The notes: generated by a model not told the origin, from the sequence alone. 64,000 nucleotides of DNA from Mycobacterium sp. HUMS_12744610 (GCF_041206865.1 NZ_JBGEDP010000001.1:5084001-5148000), one strand, 5' to 3'. Positions 18,865 through 31,728 are shown, counted from the first letter of the stretch. Translations and numbers: made by a program.

Positions 18865-21800
18865 GGCGGGCTCCAGGCCACCTGGATCAGCTGTTCGTCA
18901 CCGGGCCGGGTGACCAGCACCCCACGCCCCGGCGGGAGCCGGATCGGTCGGCCGGAACCGAACGGCGCGCCGCCGCCGGGGCATCCGCTCATCCTCAGTT
19001 CTGCGCAACCCAGATCGCGCAGGCCCGCCAGCAGCGGCTCGAACAGCGCGCGCTCGGCGCCCCCGCCGCGCCGCGCGAGCACCAGATGCAGGCCCAAATC
19101 CCTTGCATGGGGCAGGTATTCGACGAGCACAGCCAGCGGGTTGCCCGACGGCGCGGCGACCAGTTCATAGTCGTCGACCAGCACGTAGATGTCCGGCCCG
19201 GACCATCGGGACCCGGTCCGCAGCTGTTCCTGGGTCGCATCCGCGGGGGGCATCCGCCGCCGCAGCCGGTCCAGCAGCCCGGGGAGCAGCGCTGCCAGCG
19301 CCGCCGGCGAGGCGGCGTAGCCGCCGACGTGCCCGGTCTCGACCGCGCCCAGCAGCGCGCGACGGAAGTCGACGATCAGCAGGTGCGCCTCGGCCACGCT
19401 CGCGCTCCGCGCGAGCTCCCGGCACAGCACGCGCAGGGCGGCGGTCTTTCCGCACTCGCTGTCCCCGAGGACCAGCAGGTGCGAATGGCGTTCGAAATCG
19501 AACACCACCGGTTGCAATCGGCGCTCCTCGATGCCGAGCAGGACCCCCGCCCGGGGCACGGCACCCGCACCGCTCACGACGGCGCGATGGTCCACCTGCG
19601 AAGGCAACATCGCTATCGGGGGCGCCGACGAGTCGCCGTGCGGGATCTCGTCCTCGGGCACGGCGATGACCATGTGCATGCCGTCGGGCGAGAGGCCGCG
19701 GCCCGGCCTGTCGCGGGGCACGTGCTGGGCGGCCTTGCGGTCGAGTTCGGAGTCGGCGGGATCGCCGAGCCGCAACTCGACGCGGGTGCCGATCTGGTCC
19801 CGCAGCGACGGCCTGACGTCGGCCCACCGTGCCGCCGACAGCACCACGTGCACACCGAACGAAAGCCCGTCGACGGCGAGGGCGGTGATCGGCGCTTCCA
19901 GCTCCTCGAGCTCGTGCCGGAGGGCCCCCCAGCCGTCGATCACCAGGAACACGTCGCCGAACGGATCGGCCCGCGGTGCCGCGCGCTGCGCGCGCAGCCG
20001 GCGATACCGGGCGATCGAGTCGATGCGGTGCTCGCCGAAGACGGCCTCCCGCGACCGCACCACCGACTCGCACTCGGCGACCACGCGGGCCGCGAGTCGC
20101 CGTTCGGCCCTGCCCGCGACGGCGCCCACGTGCGGCCAGTCGCGCAGCGCCGCCAGCGCCCCGCCGCCGAAATCCAGGCAGTAGAACTGGACCTCGCCCG
20201 GATCGTGGGTGGCGGCTAACGCGGTGATCAGTGTGCGCAACGCCGTCGACTTGCCGGATTGGGGTGCCCCGACGACCGCCACATTGCCTGCGGCCCCGGA
20301 CAAGTCGGCCAGCAGCGGCGTCCGGCGCTGCTGCAGCGGCCGGTCGACCAGGCCGAGGGGAACCGCCAGGGCATGCGGTGGGGCCGCGCGCAACAGGGTG
20401 GCCAGCGCCGGCGACGAGCCCAACGGAGGCAACCACACCCGGTGCGCGGGCGGCCCGTGCCCCGACAACCGGTCCACGAGCGCGTGCAACACCGTCGGCG
20501 CCGGCGCGCCGCCGGACGCCGCGACACGCGCCACCGGTCCGGCCGCCCGCGTGCCGAACGGGCGCACCGTGGCCGCCGCCGCGGCCGGCACGTCGGGCGA
20601 CGGCTCCGTCCGCACCGGCCCCGACACGAAGGCGGCCTGGAAACGGACCGGCTCGCCGCTGCCCGCGCGCAGGTAGCCCGCGCCGGGCGTGTTCGGCAAT
20701 TCGAACGCGGCGGACGTGCCCAACACCAGGCGGGACTCCCCGGGGGACAGCGTCTTCAGGCACAGCCGGTAGGACAGGTGGGCCTCCAGGCCCCTCAGCC
20801 TGCCCTCCTCGAGGCGCTGACTGGCCAGCAGCAGATGCATGCCCAGCGAGCGCCCCACCCGGCCGATCGCGACGAAGGTTTCTGCGAAGTCGGGATGGCG
20901 GCCGAGCAGTTCGGAGAATTCGTCGACGATGACGAACAACGACGGCAGCGCGCTGAGCGCGGCACCGTCGGTCCGGGCCCGTTCGTAGGCCGCGGCGCTG
21001 CCACACCCCGCCGACCGCAACAGCTCCTGGCGGCGGTTCATCTCGCCGGCCAATGCGTCGCGCATCCGCGCCACCAGCGGCGCGTCGTCGGCCAGGTTGG
21101 TGATGACCGCGGCCACGTGCGGGGCGCGCACCATATCGAGAAACGTTGCACCACCTTTGAAGTCGATGAGGAGCAGGTTGAGCGAAGCCGGTGAGTTGAG
21201 CGCCATCATGCCCAGCGCGACGGTGCGCAGCAGCTCGGACTTGCCCGATCCGGTGGCCCCCACGCACAGCCCGTGCGGGCCGGCGCCGCCGTCGGCGGGC
21301 TCCTTGATGTCGAGCCGCAGCGGCGTGCCGTCGGCCGCGCAGCCCAGGGGAACGCACAGCCGTTCACGACCACTTGCGCCGCACCACAACGGCATCGGGT
21401 CGAATCCCCCGATGTCGCCGATCCCGGCCAGCGCCGCCCATCCGGACCCCACGGCCCGGCCGTCGGCCCCGACCCGGTAGGCCGCCAGCCGGCGCGCGCA
21501 TGTCATCGCCTCCACCGGGTCGAGCCGATCGGGACGCGTCACGGTATCCGTCTCGCCGGCCTGAACTATCGACACGGGTGCGCCGTCGCGGCCGCCGGCG
21601 ACCGCGATGACGACGACGCCCGGTGTCGCGTCGGCGTGCTCGTCGAGGTCGGCGATCAACACCGCTCGCACCGCGTCCCGCAGGCCCCCCAGTGCCGCCA
21701 GCGCCCCGGCAACGCTCGGGTACACCATGCGGGCGGGTCCAGCGCATCGGTTTCGGCGGGATGGGCGTTGTGGGGCAACCACTTCAGCCACTCCCAGTGC

Positions 21801-22561
21801 GCGCGGCAGCGGTCGCCTACCGCAGCCGCGATCAGCAGTCGATCCGGGGGATGCAGCACCGCCAGCTGGCAGATCATGGCCCGCAGCAGTCCCCGCACCG
21901 CCGCCGGATCACCCCCGAGGGTGACGGTCGCACCGGCTCGCAACCCGATCGCGATCGGCACGTCGGCGACCATCGCATGGGTCTCGACGAACCGCCGCAT
22001 GGCCATGGTGGTCACCGGGTCTGCGGCTCCGCGTGGCGGTAGCTGCGGGACCACAAGGCGGGCGGCGAGCGGCCGGGCACCGACGCCGACCCGGACCAGG
22101 CAGAAGTCGGCGTCGGCCGGGCGCCGCTCCCACATCCGCGGGCCGCCGGTCATCGTCCACAACGTGTCCGGGTCGGGATGACGCCAGCGCTCGGAAACGC
22201 GTTGCGCCGCTCCGACTTCGGCCACCGACTGGCGCAGGCTGCTCAGATGTTGGAGGTAGGCGGCGCGGGCCGCGTCGATATCGCCGCTGCGCCCCCGCCC
22301 GGCGGTCACCGTTGCCACGGTCGAGAGCAGCATCATCGCGGGCAACGCCAGAAACACCGGGGCGCGGCCCCCGCCCCACCCCGACAGCGACGACGCCGCC
22401 ATGGCTCCCGCCGCCGCGAGCGAGGCCACGAGCGGGAGCAGGCGCAGCAGCGGACCCTGCGACGCGGGGGCCGGCAGGTCGGGCGGGGCCTCGACCACGA
22501 TGTCCGCCGCCGCGACCGCTGGCGGCTGACTCCGCGGCGGGGGCACAAAATCACGCGTCAT
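18861..22561 (-). pseudogene. eccC4: EccC4, ESX-4 FtsK/SpoIIIE ATPase, interrupted by one frameshift
   Basis: EccC is the motor ATPase that recognises and drives type VII substrates. The reading starts at ATG 22561 (MTRDFVPPPRS) with two transmembrane segments between residues 38 and 90. It stays in frame for about 274 residues to [11 protein letters not shown] at 21737-21745. The sequence then continues in another frame as [10 protein letters not shown] and onward to 18861. One extra G at the CTGGAC (21737-21742) would restore a protein of about 1233 residues, close to the 1236 of M. tuberculosis. Three ATPase domains follow, with P-loops [16 protein letters not shown] and GDSECGKT and Walker B LLLIDF, all intact. 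Either a real lesion or a sequencing error; the intact remainder favours an error or very recent loss. Confidence 0.85.
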
Positions 22562-22686
22562 CGCGGCCCACGCCCGGGGACGGTAGGCAGCCGCGCTTCC
22601 GGCGGCAAGTCAGCTGTGGACAGCCGGACACCGGCCCGACCGGAAACCGGTTAACGTGACGGTGATTCGAGCGAAGGGGACGCACA

Positions 22687-24024
22687 TTGCCTGCATCCGA
22701 CGAGCTGTGCCGGGTGTGTGTGCACGCCGGTGCCGCCGCGGCGGACCTGGCGTTGCCCGCCCACGTGCCCGTGGCCGCCCTCATCCCGTCGATCCTCGAC
22801 ATCATGCACGGTCCCGCCGGTGCCGCCGAGGCGACCCGCTACCGGTTGTCCCCACCGGGGCTGCCCGCGCTGGCCGGGTCAACGACGCTGGCGCACAACG
22901 GCATCCACGACGGTGCCGTTCTGGTACTCAGCCAGTGCGCCCCGCCGCCGCCCGCGCCGCGCCACGACGACCTCGCCGAGGCGGTCTCGGTCGCGCTCGG
23001 CGCGGCAGGCCCGCCCGACGGCCGCCACGCGGCCCGCACCGCGGCTGCCGTCGCGGCGGTCGGCCTGGCCGGCGTCGGGGGCCTCGCGCTCATCGAGAAC
23101 GCTTTCTGCGGCAACGTACCCGCCGGAACGGCCGCCGTGGCCGGCACGGTCGCCGCGATGTCCGCAGTGCTTGCCCGCGGGGCGGACCGGGACCCCACGG
23201 CCGGGCTCGCGCTGGGCGTGATCGCCACCCTGCTCGCCGCGGTCGCCGGATTCCTGGCCGTTCCCGGCCCCCCGGGCGCGCCGGGCGTGTTGCTGGCCGC
23301 GACGACGGCCGCGGTCGCATCGGTGCTGTCGATGCGCGTATCTACCAGCGGCACACCCGGATTGACCGCGCTGGCTGGCGTGGCGCTCGTCGTCGCCGCC
23401 GCCGCGTGCGCGGGTGTGCTGACCGGGGCCCCGCCATCGGCGATCGGTGCGGCGTCCGCGCTGACATCCCTCGGCCTGCTGGAAGCCTCGGGGCGTATGT
23501 CCATCGTGGCGGCAGGCCTGTCGCCGCGCCTCGATGCCGTCGCACCCGACGGGGACCGGGTGGCCGCCAGGGCGGTCCGCGCCGACCGCTGGGCGACCAG
23601 CCTGGCCGGCGCATTCTCCGCCTCGGCCGCCCTCGGTGCCCTGGTCACCGCGCTGGCCGGCGGACCACGCCTGGCCCGCCTCGTCTTTGCCGCCGTCACC
23701 GGGGCGCTGCTGCTGTCGAGGGCCCGCGAGGTCGACGCCAGGCGGGCGTTGCCGCCGGCCGTCGCCGGGTTCGTCGTCCTCGCAGCGGTATTCGCCGCGA
23801 CGGCGCTCGGCGCGCCCGATCGGGGCCCGGTCATCGCCGCGGCCACGGCGCTGCTGGCCGCCGCGGCGCTGTGCCTGGGCTTCGCCGTCCCCGACCTGTC
23901 GCTGCCACCCCCGCTGCGCCGCGGCCTCGGGCTGCTGGAATGGCTTGCGCTGCTCTCCATGGCGCCGCTCGCGTGCTGGATCTGCGGCGTCTACGGCGCC
24001 GTCCGCGGAATCCACCTCCGGTGA
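22687..24024 (+). CDS. eccD4: ESX-4 membrane channel protein EccD4
   Basis: A 445-residue protein. The first 80 residues form the ubiquitin-like cytoplasmic domain (ELCRVCVHAGAAAADLALPA), followed by about eleven hydrophobic segments between 115 and 440. EccD forms the bulk of the inner-membrane pore of type VII systems. It starts at TTG 22687 with GAAGGGGA 6 bases upstream. It diverges from eccC4 across a 125-base gap that must contain both promoters (TAACGT at 22652-22657 is a candidate). Its stop overlaps the mycP4 start by four bases (GTGA). Confidence 0.92.
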   Translation: MPASDELCRVCVHAGAAAADLALPAHVPVAALIPSILDIMHGPAGAAEATRYRLSPPGLPALAGSTTLAHNGIHDGAVLVLSQCAPPPPAPRHDDLAEAVSVALGAAGPPDGRHAARTAAAVAAVGLAGVGGLALIENAFCGNVPAGTAAVAGTVAAMSAVLARGADRDPTAGLALGVIATLLAAVAGFLAVPGPPGAPGVLLAATTAAVASVLSMRVSTSGTPGLTALAGVALVVAAAACAGVLTGAPPSAIGAASALTSLGLLEASGRMSIVAAGLSPRLDAVAPDGDRVAARAVRADRWATSLAGAFSASAALGALVTALAGGPRLARLVFAAVTGALLLSRAREVDARRALPPAVAGFVVLAAVFAATALGAPDRGPVIAAATALLAAAALCLGFAVPDLSLPPPLRRGLGLLEWLALLSMAPLACWICGVYGAVRGIHLR

Positions 24025-25310
24025 CGCCGTCTCGTGCCGGGCGCCTGCTGGCGGTCACGGCGCTGGTGGGGCTGTGCCAGCTTGGAACGCCCGCCGTCCA
24101 TGCGGTTTCGCCGCCGCAGGTCGACGACCGGTGGCTGCCGCCGCCGACGCCGCCGGCACCGCCGGCGCCGACCGCGCAGCGCGACGTGTGCGCGCCGCTC
24201 ACCAGCGGTCCCGCCCCGGCCGCCGACCCGCTCGCCGACCTCGACCTGCCGCGGGTCTGGCGGCTCACGCGTGGGGCGGGTCAACGCGTCGCGGTGATCG
24301 ACACCGGCGTCTCCCCGCACCCCCGGCTACCCGCCGTGGTGCCCGGAGGCGACTACGTGTCCACCGGCGACGGTACCCGCGACTGCGACGCCCACGGCAC
24401 GCTGGTGGCCGCGATGATCGCCGCCGCAACGGATTCCGCGGGACGGGGCGGGGTCGCACCCGATGCCACCGTGATCGGCATCCGTCAGTCCAGCGCGAAG
24501 TTCGCCCCTACCGCGGACCGGTCCCGCACCGGCGTCGGGGACGTCGACACGCTGGCCAGAGCCGTCCGCACGGCCGCCGATCTCGGCGCCTCGGTGATCA
24601 ACATCTCCGCGGTCGCCTGCGTTCCGGCCTCCTCCGTGCTCGATGACCGGGCGCTGGGCGCCGCGCTGAGCTACGCCGTCGACGTCAAGAACGCCGTCGT
24701 CGTCGCCGCGGCGGGCAACACCGGCGGCCCGGGTCAGTGTCCCACCCAGAAGCAGGACGTCACCTGGGACACCGCCACGGTCGCGGTCAGTCCGGCCTGG
24801 TACGACGACTACGTGCTGACGGTCGGTTCGGTGAACGCCGCAGGAGCGCCGTCGCCGTTCACGCTGGCCGGCCCCTGGGTGGACGTCGCCGCGACCGGCG
24901 AGCAGGTGAGCCCGCTCGGGTGCACGGTATCGGGCACCAGCTTCGCTGCGCCCGTCGTCAGCGGGGTGGCGGCGTTGATCCGGGCCCGCTTCCCGGCGCT
25001 GACCGCGCGGCAGGTGATGCGGCGCATCGAGTCGACCGCGCACCACCCGCCCGCCGGGCGCGATCCACTCGTCGGTCACGGGACGGTCGATGCCCTGGCC
25101 GCAGTCAGCACCGACTCCGGCCCGCCCGGCGCCCCTGCCGCCGCGGCACCGTCGGCGACGCCGACCCCCGCGGCACCGTCGACGTCCCCGAATCGGGACG
25201 CGCGCAACACCGCGCTGGGCGGTGCGGCGATCTGCCTCATCGCGCTGGCCGCCCGGGCCGCTCGGAGCCGGCGACGACATCCCGGGCCACCGACGCGGCG
25301 GGCCGGCTGA
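24021..25310 (+). CDS. mycP4: ESX-4 membrane-anchored subtilisin-like protease, mycosin MycP4
   Basis: A 429-residue S8 protease. The signal peptide spans residues 1-28 (LLAVTALVGLCQLGTPAVHA), followed by a Pro-rich linker. The catalytic triad is complete: Asp94 in AVIDTGV, His125 in DAHGTLVA and Ser307 in GTSFAAP. A C-terminal transmembrane segment (GGAAICLIALAARAA) follows a Pro/Ala/Ser-rich stalk. Mycosins are required for stability and function of ESX complexes on the periplasmic side. The GTG start overlaps the eccD4 stop, and the last 74 bases overlap the end of the convergent eccB4. Confidence 0.94.
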   Translation: MTPSRAGRLLAVTALVGLCQLGTPAVHAVSPPQVDDRWLPPPTPPAPPAPTAQRDVCAPLTSGPAPAADPLADLDLPRVWRLTRGAGQRVAVIDTGVSPHPRLPAVVPGGDYVSTGDGTRDCDAHGTLVAAMIAAATDSAGRGGVAPDATVIGIRQSSAKFAPTADRSRTGVGDVDTLARAVRTAADLGASVINISAVACVPASSVLDDRALGAALSYAVDVKNAVVVAAAGNTGGPGQCPTQKQDVTWDTATVAVSPAWYDDYVLTVGSVNAAGAPSPFTLAGPWVDVAATGEQVSPLGCTVSGTSFAAPVVSGVAALIRARFPALTARQVMRRIESTAHHPPAGRDPLVGHGTVDALAAVSTDSGPPGAPAAAAPSATPTPAAPSTSPNRDARNTALGGAAICLIALAARAARSRRRHPGPPTRRAG

Positions 25311-26655
25311 GTTCCGGTCCCGACGGCAGCGCCGCCACCATCGGCCACGGCGCCGGAACCGCCTCCGCGAGGCCGAGGTCGTGCGCCGCGTCGTCGTCGG
25401 GGACGGCGAAGCGCACCCCGGTATCGGTGACGAGGTATCGTTCGGCGTCCCGGCCGGCCCGCACGTAGGCGCTGCGACCCGGCGGCAGATACACCGCGTC
25501 CAGCGCGGGACCGCCCCCGTCGGCCTGGGCCAACGTCACCGGCGCCTGCCCGAACGGCAGGGGGAGACGGTCCCCCGTCAGGAACCCGACGCTGCCCGCG
25601 GGCGCGGCCGGGTCCTGCGCGACGCACACCGTGCCGGCGGCGGTGGCCAGGTCCGGTGCCCGGTCGGGGAAGCCGCCCACCGGCAGCGTCGTCACTATCG
25701 GAGCGGCGCGGATCGCGTCGGGTGGCACCGTGCGGACCTCGGCCATCCCGTGCGAGTCGCCGAGACGCAGCAGATCCGCGGCCACCCGGCCGATCCGCTG
25801 AGCCCCGGCGGGCAGGACCGCGTAATATTCGTCACCGTCCCCGCGTGTGATGCGCAGCACACCACCGACCGCAAAGCCCGGCAACCCCGCAGAGGGACGG
25901 CCCGCTCCGGCGATCCGCGGTGCCGTGATCGGCGGCGCCTCCGGGACGGCGTCCAGCAACCACCGGGAGACGGCCCGCGGCGCTCGGCCCTCCAGCCTGA
26001 GCGCGCGCACCACGGCGGCGTCGGTCAGGTCGACAACGGCCCGGCGACCCGCGTAGAGCAGGTAGGCGGGTGGGCCCGGTCCGGGCGCGACCAGGAGTGC
26101 CTGCCCGTCGGCCAGGCGACGGGCAGCCGAGGCGTCGGTGCGTCCGACGACGACCGTCGTGGCCTCGCCGCCGGGCCCCCCGCCGTCGCAGACCGCCCAC
26201 ACCGACTCCGCCGCGGGCAGCACCACTCCGATGAGCGCCGGGGCGCCCGGAATACCAAGCAGCGGGCCGCGTCTGGTGCGACGCAGGTCCGCCTCGGACA
26301 CCAGCCTCAGGCTGGTGTCGGCGCCGGCGATCAGCCGCGCTGACACCGCGTTGAGCACCGGATGCCAGGTGTCGCCCACGCGGACGTACAGCGCCCCGGA
26401 CTCCCGGGCCACCACGATCCGCTCCCGGTCGAGCCCCACCTGCGGCCGCAGCAGGGCCAACACGGCGCAGCCGGCCACGGCGACCGCCACCAGAACCCAG
26501 CCGAGGGTCAGCGGCGCCGGCTGCGCCGACAACGACCGGCCCCCCACCAGGGCGCGCTCGACGCGGCGCAGCAAAAACCGGTAACCGCTGACCTGCAGCG
26601 CCGTCGTCGACCGGCCCGGCACCCCGCCGCCCTCCCCCCGTCCGCGTCTCCCCAC
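25237..26655 (-). CDS. eccB4: ESX-4 core component EccB4
   Basis: A 472-residue protein. A short cytoplasmic N-terminus with TTALQVSGYRFLLRRVERAL, the conserved EccB start, is followed by one transmembrane segment (LGWVLVAVAVAGCAVLALL) near 55-75. A large periplasmic domain with repeated strands, including GVVLPAAESVWAVCDGGG, completes it. EccB joins EccC, EccD and the mycosin in the membrane complex. It starts at GTG 26655, divergent from the first cutinase gene, and converges with mycP4, overlapping it by 74 bases. Length is within two residues of the M. tuberculosis protein. Confidence 0.93.
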   Translation of the reverse strand: MGRRGRGEGGGVPGRSTTALQVSGYRFLLRRVERALVGGRSLSAQPAPLTLGWVLVAVAVAGCAVLALLRPQVGLDRERIVVARESGALYVRVGDTWHPVLNAVSARLIAGADTSLRLVSEADLRRTRRGPLLGIPGAPALIGVVLPAAESVWAVCDGGGPGGEATTVVVGRTDASAARRLADGQALLVAPGPGPPAYLLYAGRRAVVDLTDAAVVRALRLEGRAPRAVSRWLLDAVPEAPPITAPRIAGAGRPSAGLPGFAVGGVLRITRGDGDEYYAVLPAGAQRIGRVAADLLRLGDSHGMAEVRTVPPDAIRAAPIVTTLPVGGFPDRAPDLATAAGTVCVAQDPAAPAGSVGFLTGDRLPLPFGQAPVTLAQADGGGPALDAVYLPPGRSAYVRAGRDAERYLVTDTGVRFAVPDDDAAHDLGLAEAVPAPWPMVAALPSGPELSRPAASVARDVVAGSERPGRPAR

Positions 26656-26755
26656 GATCCGTCCCGAATCCGTGGGGCCTCACGGTAGCCCGCGTGCGGG
26701 TGCCCGCGCACAGTTCATCCACAGCCGCCGGGGTGTCGTCCGGCCTGGTTACGGC

Positions 26756-26761
26756 TAACAT
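26756..26761 (+). promoter_or_regulatory. Putative -10 box of the first cutinase gene, leaderless
   Basis: TAACAT is followed by exactly six bases and the ATG at 26768. No ribosome-binding site is present. Confidence 0.5.
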
Positions 26762-26767
26762 TGGCGC

Positions 26768-27679
26768 ATGTTTTCGCACCGCACACGTGGCCGTCGGGCG
26801 GCCGGCGCGCGGTCGGGGGGTCGCTGGGTGGGCCTGGGGGCCGCCGTTCTGACCGGCGCCGCGGGGCTGCTGAGCACGTCCGGCGCCGTCCCCGTCGCCT
26901 CAGCCGACAGCTGCCCGGACGCGCAGGTCATCTTCGCCCGCGGAACCAACGAGCCCGCCGGCATCGGGCGGGTCGGCGAAGCGTTCGTCGACTCCCTGCG
27001 CCAGCAGGCCGGCGGCCTGGACATCGGGACGTACGCGGTCAACTACAACGCCAGCAAGCTGCAGATCCACACCGGGGACGGGGCCAACGACGTCATCTCG
27101 CACATCAAGTCCTTCACGTCGTCGTGCCCCACCACCAAGCTGGTGCTGGGCGGCTACTCGCAGGGCGCCGACGTCATCGACATCGTGAGCGGGGTCCCCA
27201 TCGGCGGCATCAACTGGGGCAGTTCGCTACCGCCCCAGTACGCCGCCGACGTCGCGGCGGTCGCCGTGTTCGGCGACGTGGCCGACCGGTCCGGCCGCTC
27301 GCTGGCGGCCCAGAGTTCGCTGTTCGGTTCCAAGGTGATCGACCTGTGCAACCCCACCGACCCGATCTGCCACGCGGGCCCCGGCAACGAATGGACCGGA
27401 CACACCGAGGGTTATGTCCCGGTCTACACCACCCAGGCGGCGGCTTTCGTGGCGTCCAAGCTGCTGGCCGGGACGGGCCGGCAGGTGCCCGGGTTCGGCC
27501 CGCAGGTGCCGGTGTTCGGCCCGCAGGCACCCGGCGGCTCCCCGCAGGCGCCCGGGCCGCAGACACCGGCCGGCCCGTTGCCGCCGGGGTCGGGCCCGTC
27601 CATCCACGACAATGTGCCGCCGCCGTCCCAGTCGTCCCCGCCGCCACGCGCGCCCGACCTGGTGTCCGTCGTCTACTGA
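26768..27679 (+). CDS. cut3: Secreted cutinase-family esterase (Cut3-like)
   Basis: A 303-residue secreted alpha/beta hydrolase. The Arg-rich start and hydrophobic core give a signal peptide with likely cleavage after Ala46 (VASA-DSCPD). The catalytic Ser131 is in GGYSQGAD; the Asp is in NPTDPIC and the His in GHTEGY. Four cysteines fit two disulfides. Residues 225-303 form a Pro/Gly/Gln-rich tail with the repeats FGPQVP and PQAPG, not needed for the fold. Mycobacterial cutinase-like proteins act on lipids or esters. It lies next to ESX-4, as Rv3451 does in M. tuberculosis, and diverges from eccB4. Confidence 0.92.
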   Translation: MFSHRTRGRRAAGARSGGRWVGLGAAVLTGAAGLLSTSGAVPVASADSCPDAQVIFARGTNEPAGIGRVGEAFVDSLRQQAGGLDIGTYAVNYNASKLQIHTGDGANDVISHIKSFTSSCPTTKLVLGGYSQGADVIDIVSGVPIGGINWGSSLPPQYAADVAAVAVFGDVADRSGRSLAAQSSLFGSKVIDLCNPTDPICHAGPGNEWTGHTEGYVPVYTTQAAAFVASKLLAGTGRQVPGFGPQVPVFGPQAPGGSPQAPGPQTPAGPLPPGSGPSIHDNVPPPSQSSPPPRAPDLVSVVY

Positions 27680-27743
27680 CGCTGCGTCGATAACGATTAT
27701 GGAGCCCTCGGCGGTGATCGGCTGACCGGGCCGGTCGCGTCGT

Positions 27744-27749
27744 TACCAT
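27744..27749 (+). promoter_or_regulatory. Putative -10 box of the second cutinase gene, leaderless
   Basis: TACCAT is followed by six bases and the ATG at 27756, the same geometry as in front of the first cutinase gene. Confidence 0.5.
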
Positions 27750-27755
27750 CGGCCC

Positions 27756-28457
27756 ATGCGGCTTCGCGTGGGCGCCCCTCTGCTCCAAGGCAGTTCGAGC
27801 GGCAGGCCGAATGCGGCTGGCCGGCTGGCGAGTCATTTGGGCGCCGCTTTGCTCGGCCCGGCCTGCCTGATCGCGGCTGCGGTGGCGCCCGGGCCGGCGG
27901 CGGCGTCGCCCTGCCCGGCCGCCGAGGTGGTCTTCGCGCGGGGCCGAGAGGAGCCACCCGGCCCCGGCTACGTCGGCAACGCGTTCGTCAACGCGCTGCG
28001 CCCCAAGGTGCCGAAGATGCCGATCGCGTCGTATGGGGTGAACTATCCCGCCGACATCAGCCCCGCCAAGGGCGCCGACGACATGAGCGCGCACGTCCAG
28101 TCCATGGCGAGGAGTTGCCCGAAGACCCGCATGGTCCTCGGCGGCTACTCGCTGGGCGCCGCTGCCACTGACCTCGTGGTCGCGGTGACCCAACCGTCCT
28201 TCGGGTTCACCAATCCCCTCCCACCGGCGATGGCCGACCACATCGCGGCCGTCGCGTTGTTCGGCAACGGCACGCGCCGAATCCTCGGGCCGCTGCGCAA
28301 TTTCAGTCCCGCGTTCGCCGGCAAGACGATCGATCAGTGCGCACCCGGAGACCCGATCTGTTCGAACGGCACCAATTGGCCGTCGCATTTCCAGCCCTCG
28401 TACATCGATTCCGGCCTGGTGGATCAGGCTGCCAGCTTCGTCGCCGCCAAGCTCTAG
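27756..28457 (+). CDS. cut4: Secreted cutinase-family esterase (Cut4-like)
   Basis: A 233-residue relative of the preceding gene without the Pro-rich tail. The signal sequence is long: a polar region to residue 26, then a hydrophobic core with cleavage probably near Ala50. Catalytic Ser132 lies in GGYSLGAA, Asp in APGDPIC and His in [10 protein letters not shown]. It corresponds to Rv3452. The adjacent pair probably arose by tandem duplication. Its stop overlaps the stop of the convergent truA by four bases (CTAG). Confidence 0.9.
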   Translation: MRLRVGAPLLQGSSSGRPNAAGRLASHLGAALLGPACLIAAAVAPGPAAASPCPAAEVVFARGREEPPGPGYVGNAFVNALRPKVPKMPIASYGVNYPADISPAKGADDMSAHVQSMARSCPKTRMVLGGYSLGAAATDLVVAVTQPSFGFTNPLPPAMADHIAAVALFGNGTRRILGPLRNFSPAFAGKTIDQCAPGDPICSNGTNWPSHFQPSYIDSGLVDQAASFVAAKL

Positions 28458-29314
28458 TCGCGGGTACGAATGCCCCGCGTGACCGAATTCCGTTCGGCCA
28501 GTTGGTCGTCTGGCGGGTAGTCGACGCCGATGAGCGTCAGCCCGTGCGCCGGCGCGGCCGCGAATTCGCTGGACCGCGCCGTGGCGGTGAGCAGGTCGCG
28601 GCACCAGGAGGCCGGGCGGCGATGTTCGCCGACGGCCAGCAGCGCCCCGATCAGCGACCGCACCATCGACCAGCAGAACGCGTCCGCGGCGACGTGCGCG
28701 GTGACCAGGTGGCCCTCACGCGACCACTCGAGGCGCTGCAGGTCGCGGATGGTGGTGGCGTTGTCGCGGTGACGGCAGAACGCCGCGAAGTCGTGCAGTC
28801 CCAGCAGGTCTCGTGACGCGGTGGTCATCGCCTCCAGGTCCAGGAAACGCGGCCACGCGGTGACGTAGCGGGCCTGCTGCGGCTCCACACCGTAGGGCGC
28901 CGTCGACAACCGGTACCGGTAGTGCCGGCGCAGGGCCGAGAACCTGGCATCGAAACCTGCAGGTGCACGGCCGATTTCGAGCACCCGGACGTCGCTGGGC
29001 AAAAACCGGCCGAGCCGCCGCAGCAACGGCAGGAACTCCGGCTCGCCGTCCCGCCGGGAGCGCGACTCGGCGTTCGCGAGAGCGACCAAGGGCACATCGG
29101 CGTGCGCCACCTGCCCGCTTGCGTGGACCCCGGCATCGGTGCGCCCGGCGGCGCGCAGCCGCACCGGTGTGCGGAAGACGGTCGTCAGCGCCTCGTCGAG
29201 AATCCCTGCGACGGTGCGCTGGCCGACCTGCGCCGCCCAGCCCGCGAATTCGGTTCCGTCGTAGGCGATGTCGAGCCGCAGACGGACCTCGTCGCTAACT
29301 GTCGGCGGCCTCAT
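28454..29314 (-). CDS. truA: tRNA pseudouridine synthase A
   Basis: A 286-residue enzyme making pseudouridine at positions 38-40 of the tRNA anticodon stem. The catalytic aspartate lies in [25 protein letters not shown] and the C-terminal [21 protein letters not shown] are conserved. It is the last gene of the ribosomal/rpoA run: its ATG at 29314 overlaps the end of rplQ by 20 bases, consistent with coupled translation. Confidence 0.95.
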   Translation of the reverse strand: MRPPTVSDEVRLRLDIAYDGTEFAGWAAQVGQRTVAGILDEALTTVFRTPVRLRAAGRTDAGVHASGQVAHADVPLVALANAESRSRRDGEPEFLPLLRRLGRFLPSDVRVLEIGRAPAGFDARFSALRRHYRYRLSTAPYGVEPQQARYVTAWPRFLDLEAMTTASRDLLGLHDFAAFCRHRDNATTIRDLQRLEWSREGHLVTAHVAADAFCWSMVRSLIGALLAVGEHRRPASWCRDLLTATARSSEFAAAPAHGLTLIGVDYPPDDQLAERNSVTRGIRTRD

Positions 29315-29894
29315 CGGACTCGTCGGCGGGGACCTCCCCGACCGCGGGCGCCTCGGCCTGGTCGGCCGCGGTCTCGTCGGCCTCGGCCACCTCGGGCACC
29401 GAGACTTCCTCGGCAGTCGGTCCGACCGCTTCCTGCGGCTCGACCGCCGCCTGCGGCGCCGCGTCGGCCGCCACCGGCGCCTCCTGGCCCTTGGAGGCCT
29501 TGACCCGACGTGCCCGATCGGCTTCGGAGGTCACGGTCTTCTCCCGCACGAGTTCGATGACGGCCATCGGCGCGTTGTCACCCTTGCGCGCCTCGACCTT
29601 GATAATGCGGGTGTAGCCGCCGTTGCGGTCGGCGAAGAAGGGTCCGATCTCCTCGAACAGGGCGTGCACCACGTCCTTGTCGCGGATCTTCTTCAGGACC
29701 TCTCGGCGGTTGTGCAGCGTGCCCTTTTTGGCGTGGGTGATCAGCTTCTCCGCGTAGGGCCGCAGCGCGCGCGCCTTCGGCTCCGTCGTCTTGATCCGGC
29801 CGTGCTCGAACAGCGATGTGGCCAGGTTGGCCAGGAGGGCCTTCTGGTGCGACGACGACCCGCCGAGGCGCGGACCCTTGGTGGGCTTGGGCAT
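29295..29894 (-). CDS. rplQ: 50S ribosomal protein L17
   Basis: A 199-residue L17. The core (1-120) begins [19 protein letters not shown] and includes [18 protein letters not shown]. The remaining 80 residues are an acidic, Ala/Val/Glu-rich extension ([18 protein letters not shown]) typical of mycobacteria. It follows rpoA by 94 bases and overlaps truA. Confidence 0.96.
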   Translation of the reverse strand: MPKPTKGPRLGGSSSHQKALLANLATSLFEHGRIKTTEPKARALRPYAEKLITHAKKGTLHNRREVLKKIRDKDVVHALFEEIGPFFADRNGGYTRIIKVEARKGDNAPMAVIELVREKTVTSEADRARRVKASKGQEAPVAADAAPQAAVEPQEAVGPTAEEVSVPEVAEADETAADQAEAPAVGEVPADESDEAADS

Positions 29895-29988
29895 TGCTGA
29901 CGCTCCTGTCTAGATAAAAATCTCACTGCAGCCATTTCGTCCGGCTCCTCGGCGGCCGATGACCGGCCGCATCGTCACCGGACGGCTG

Positions 29989-31717
<1,729 letters not shown>

Positions 31718-31728
31718 GTCTTTCCTAC

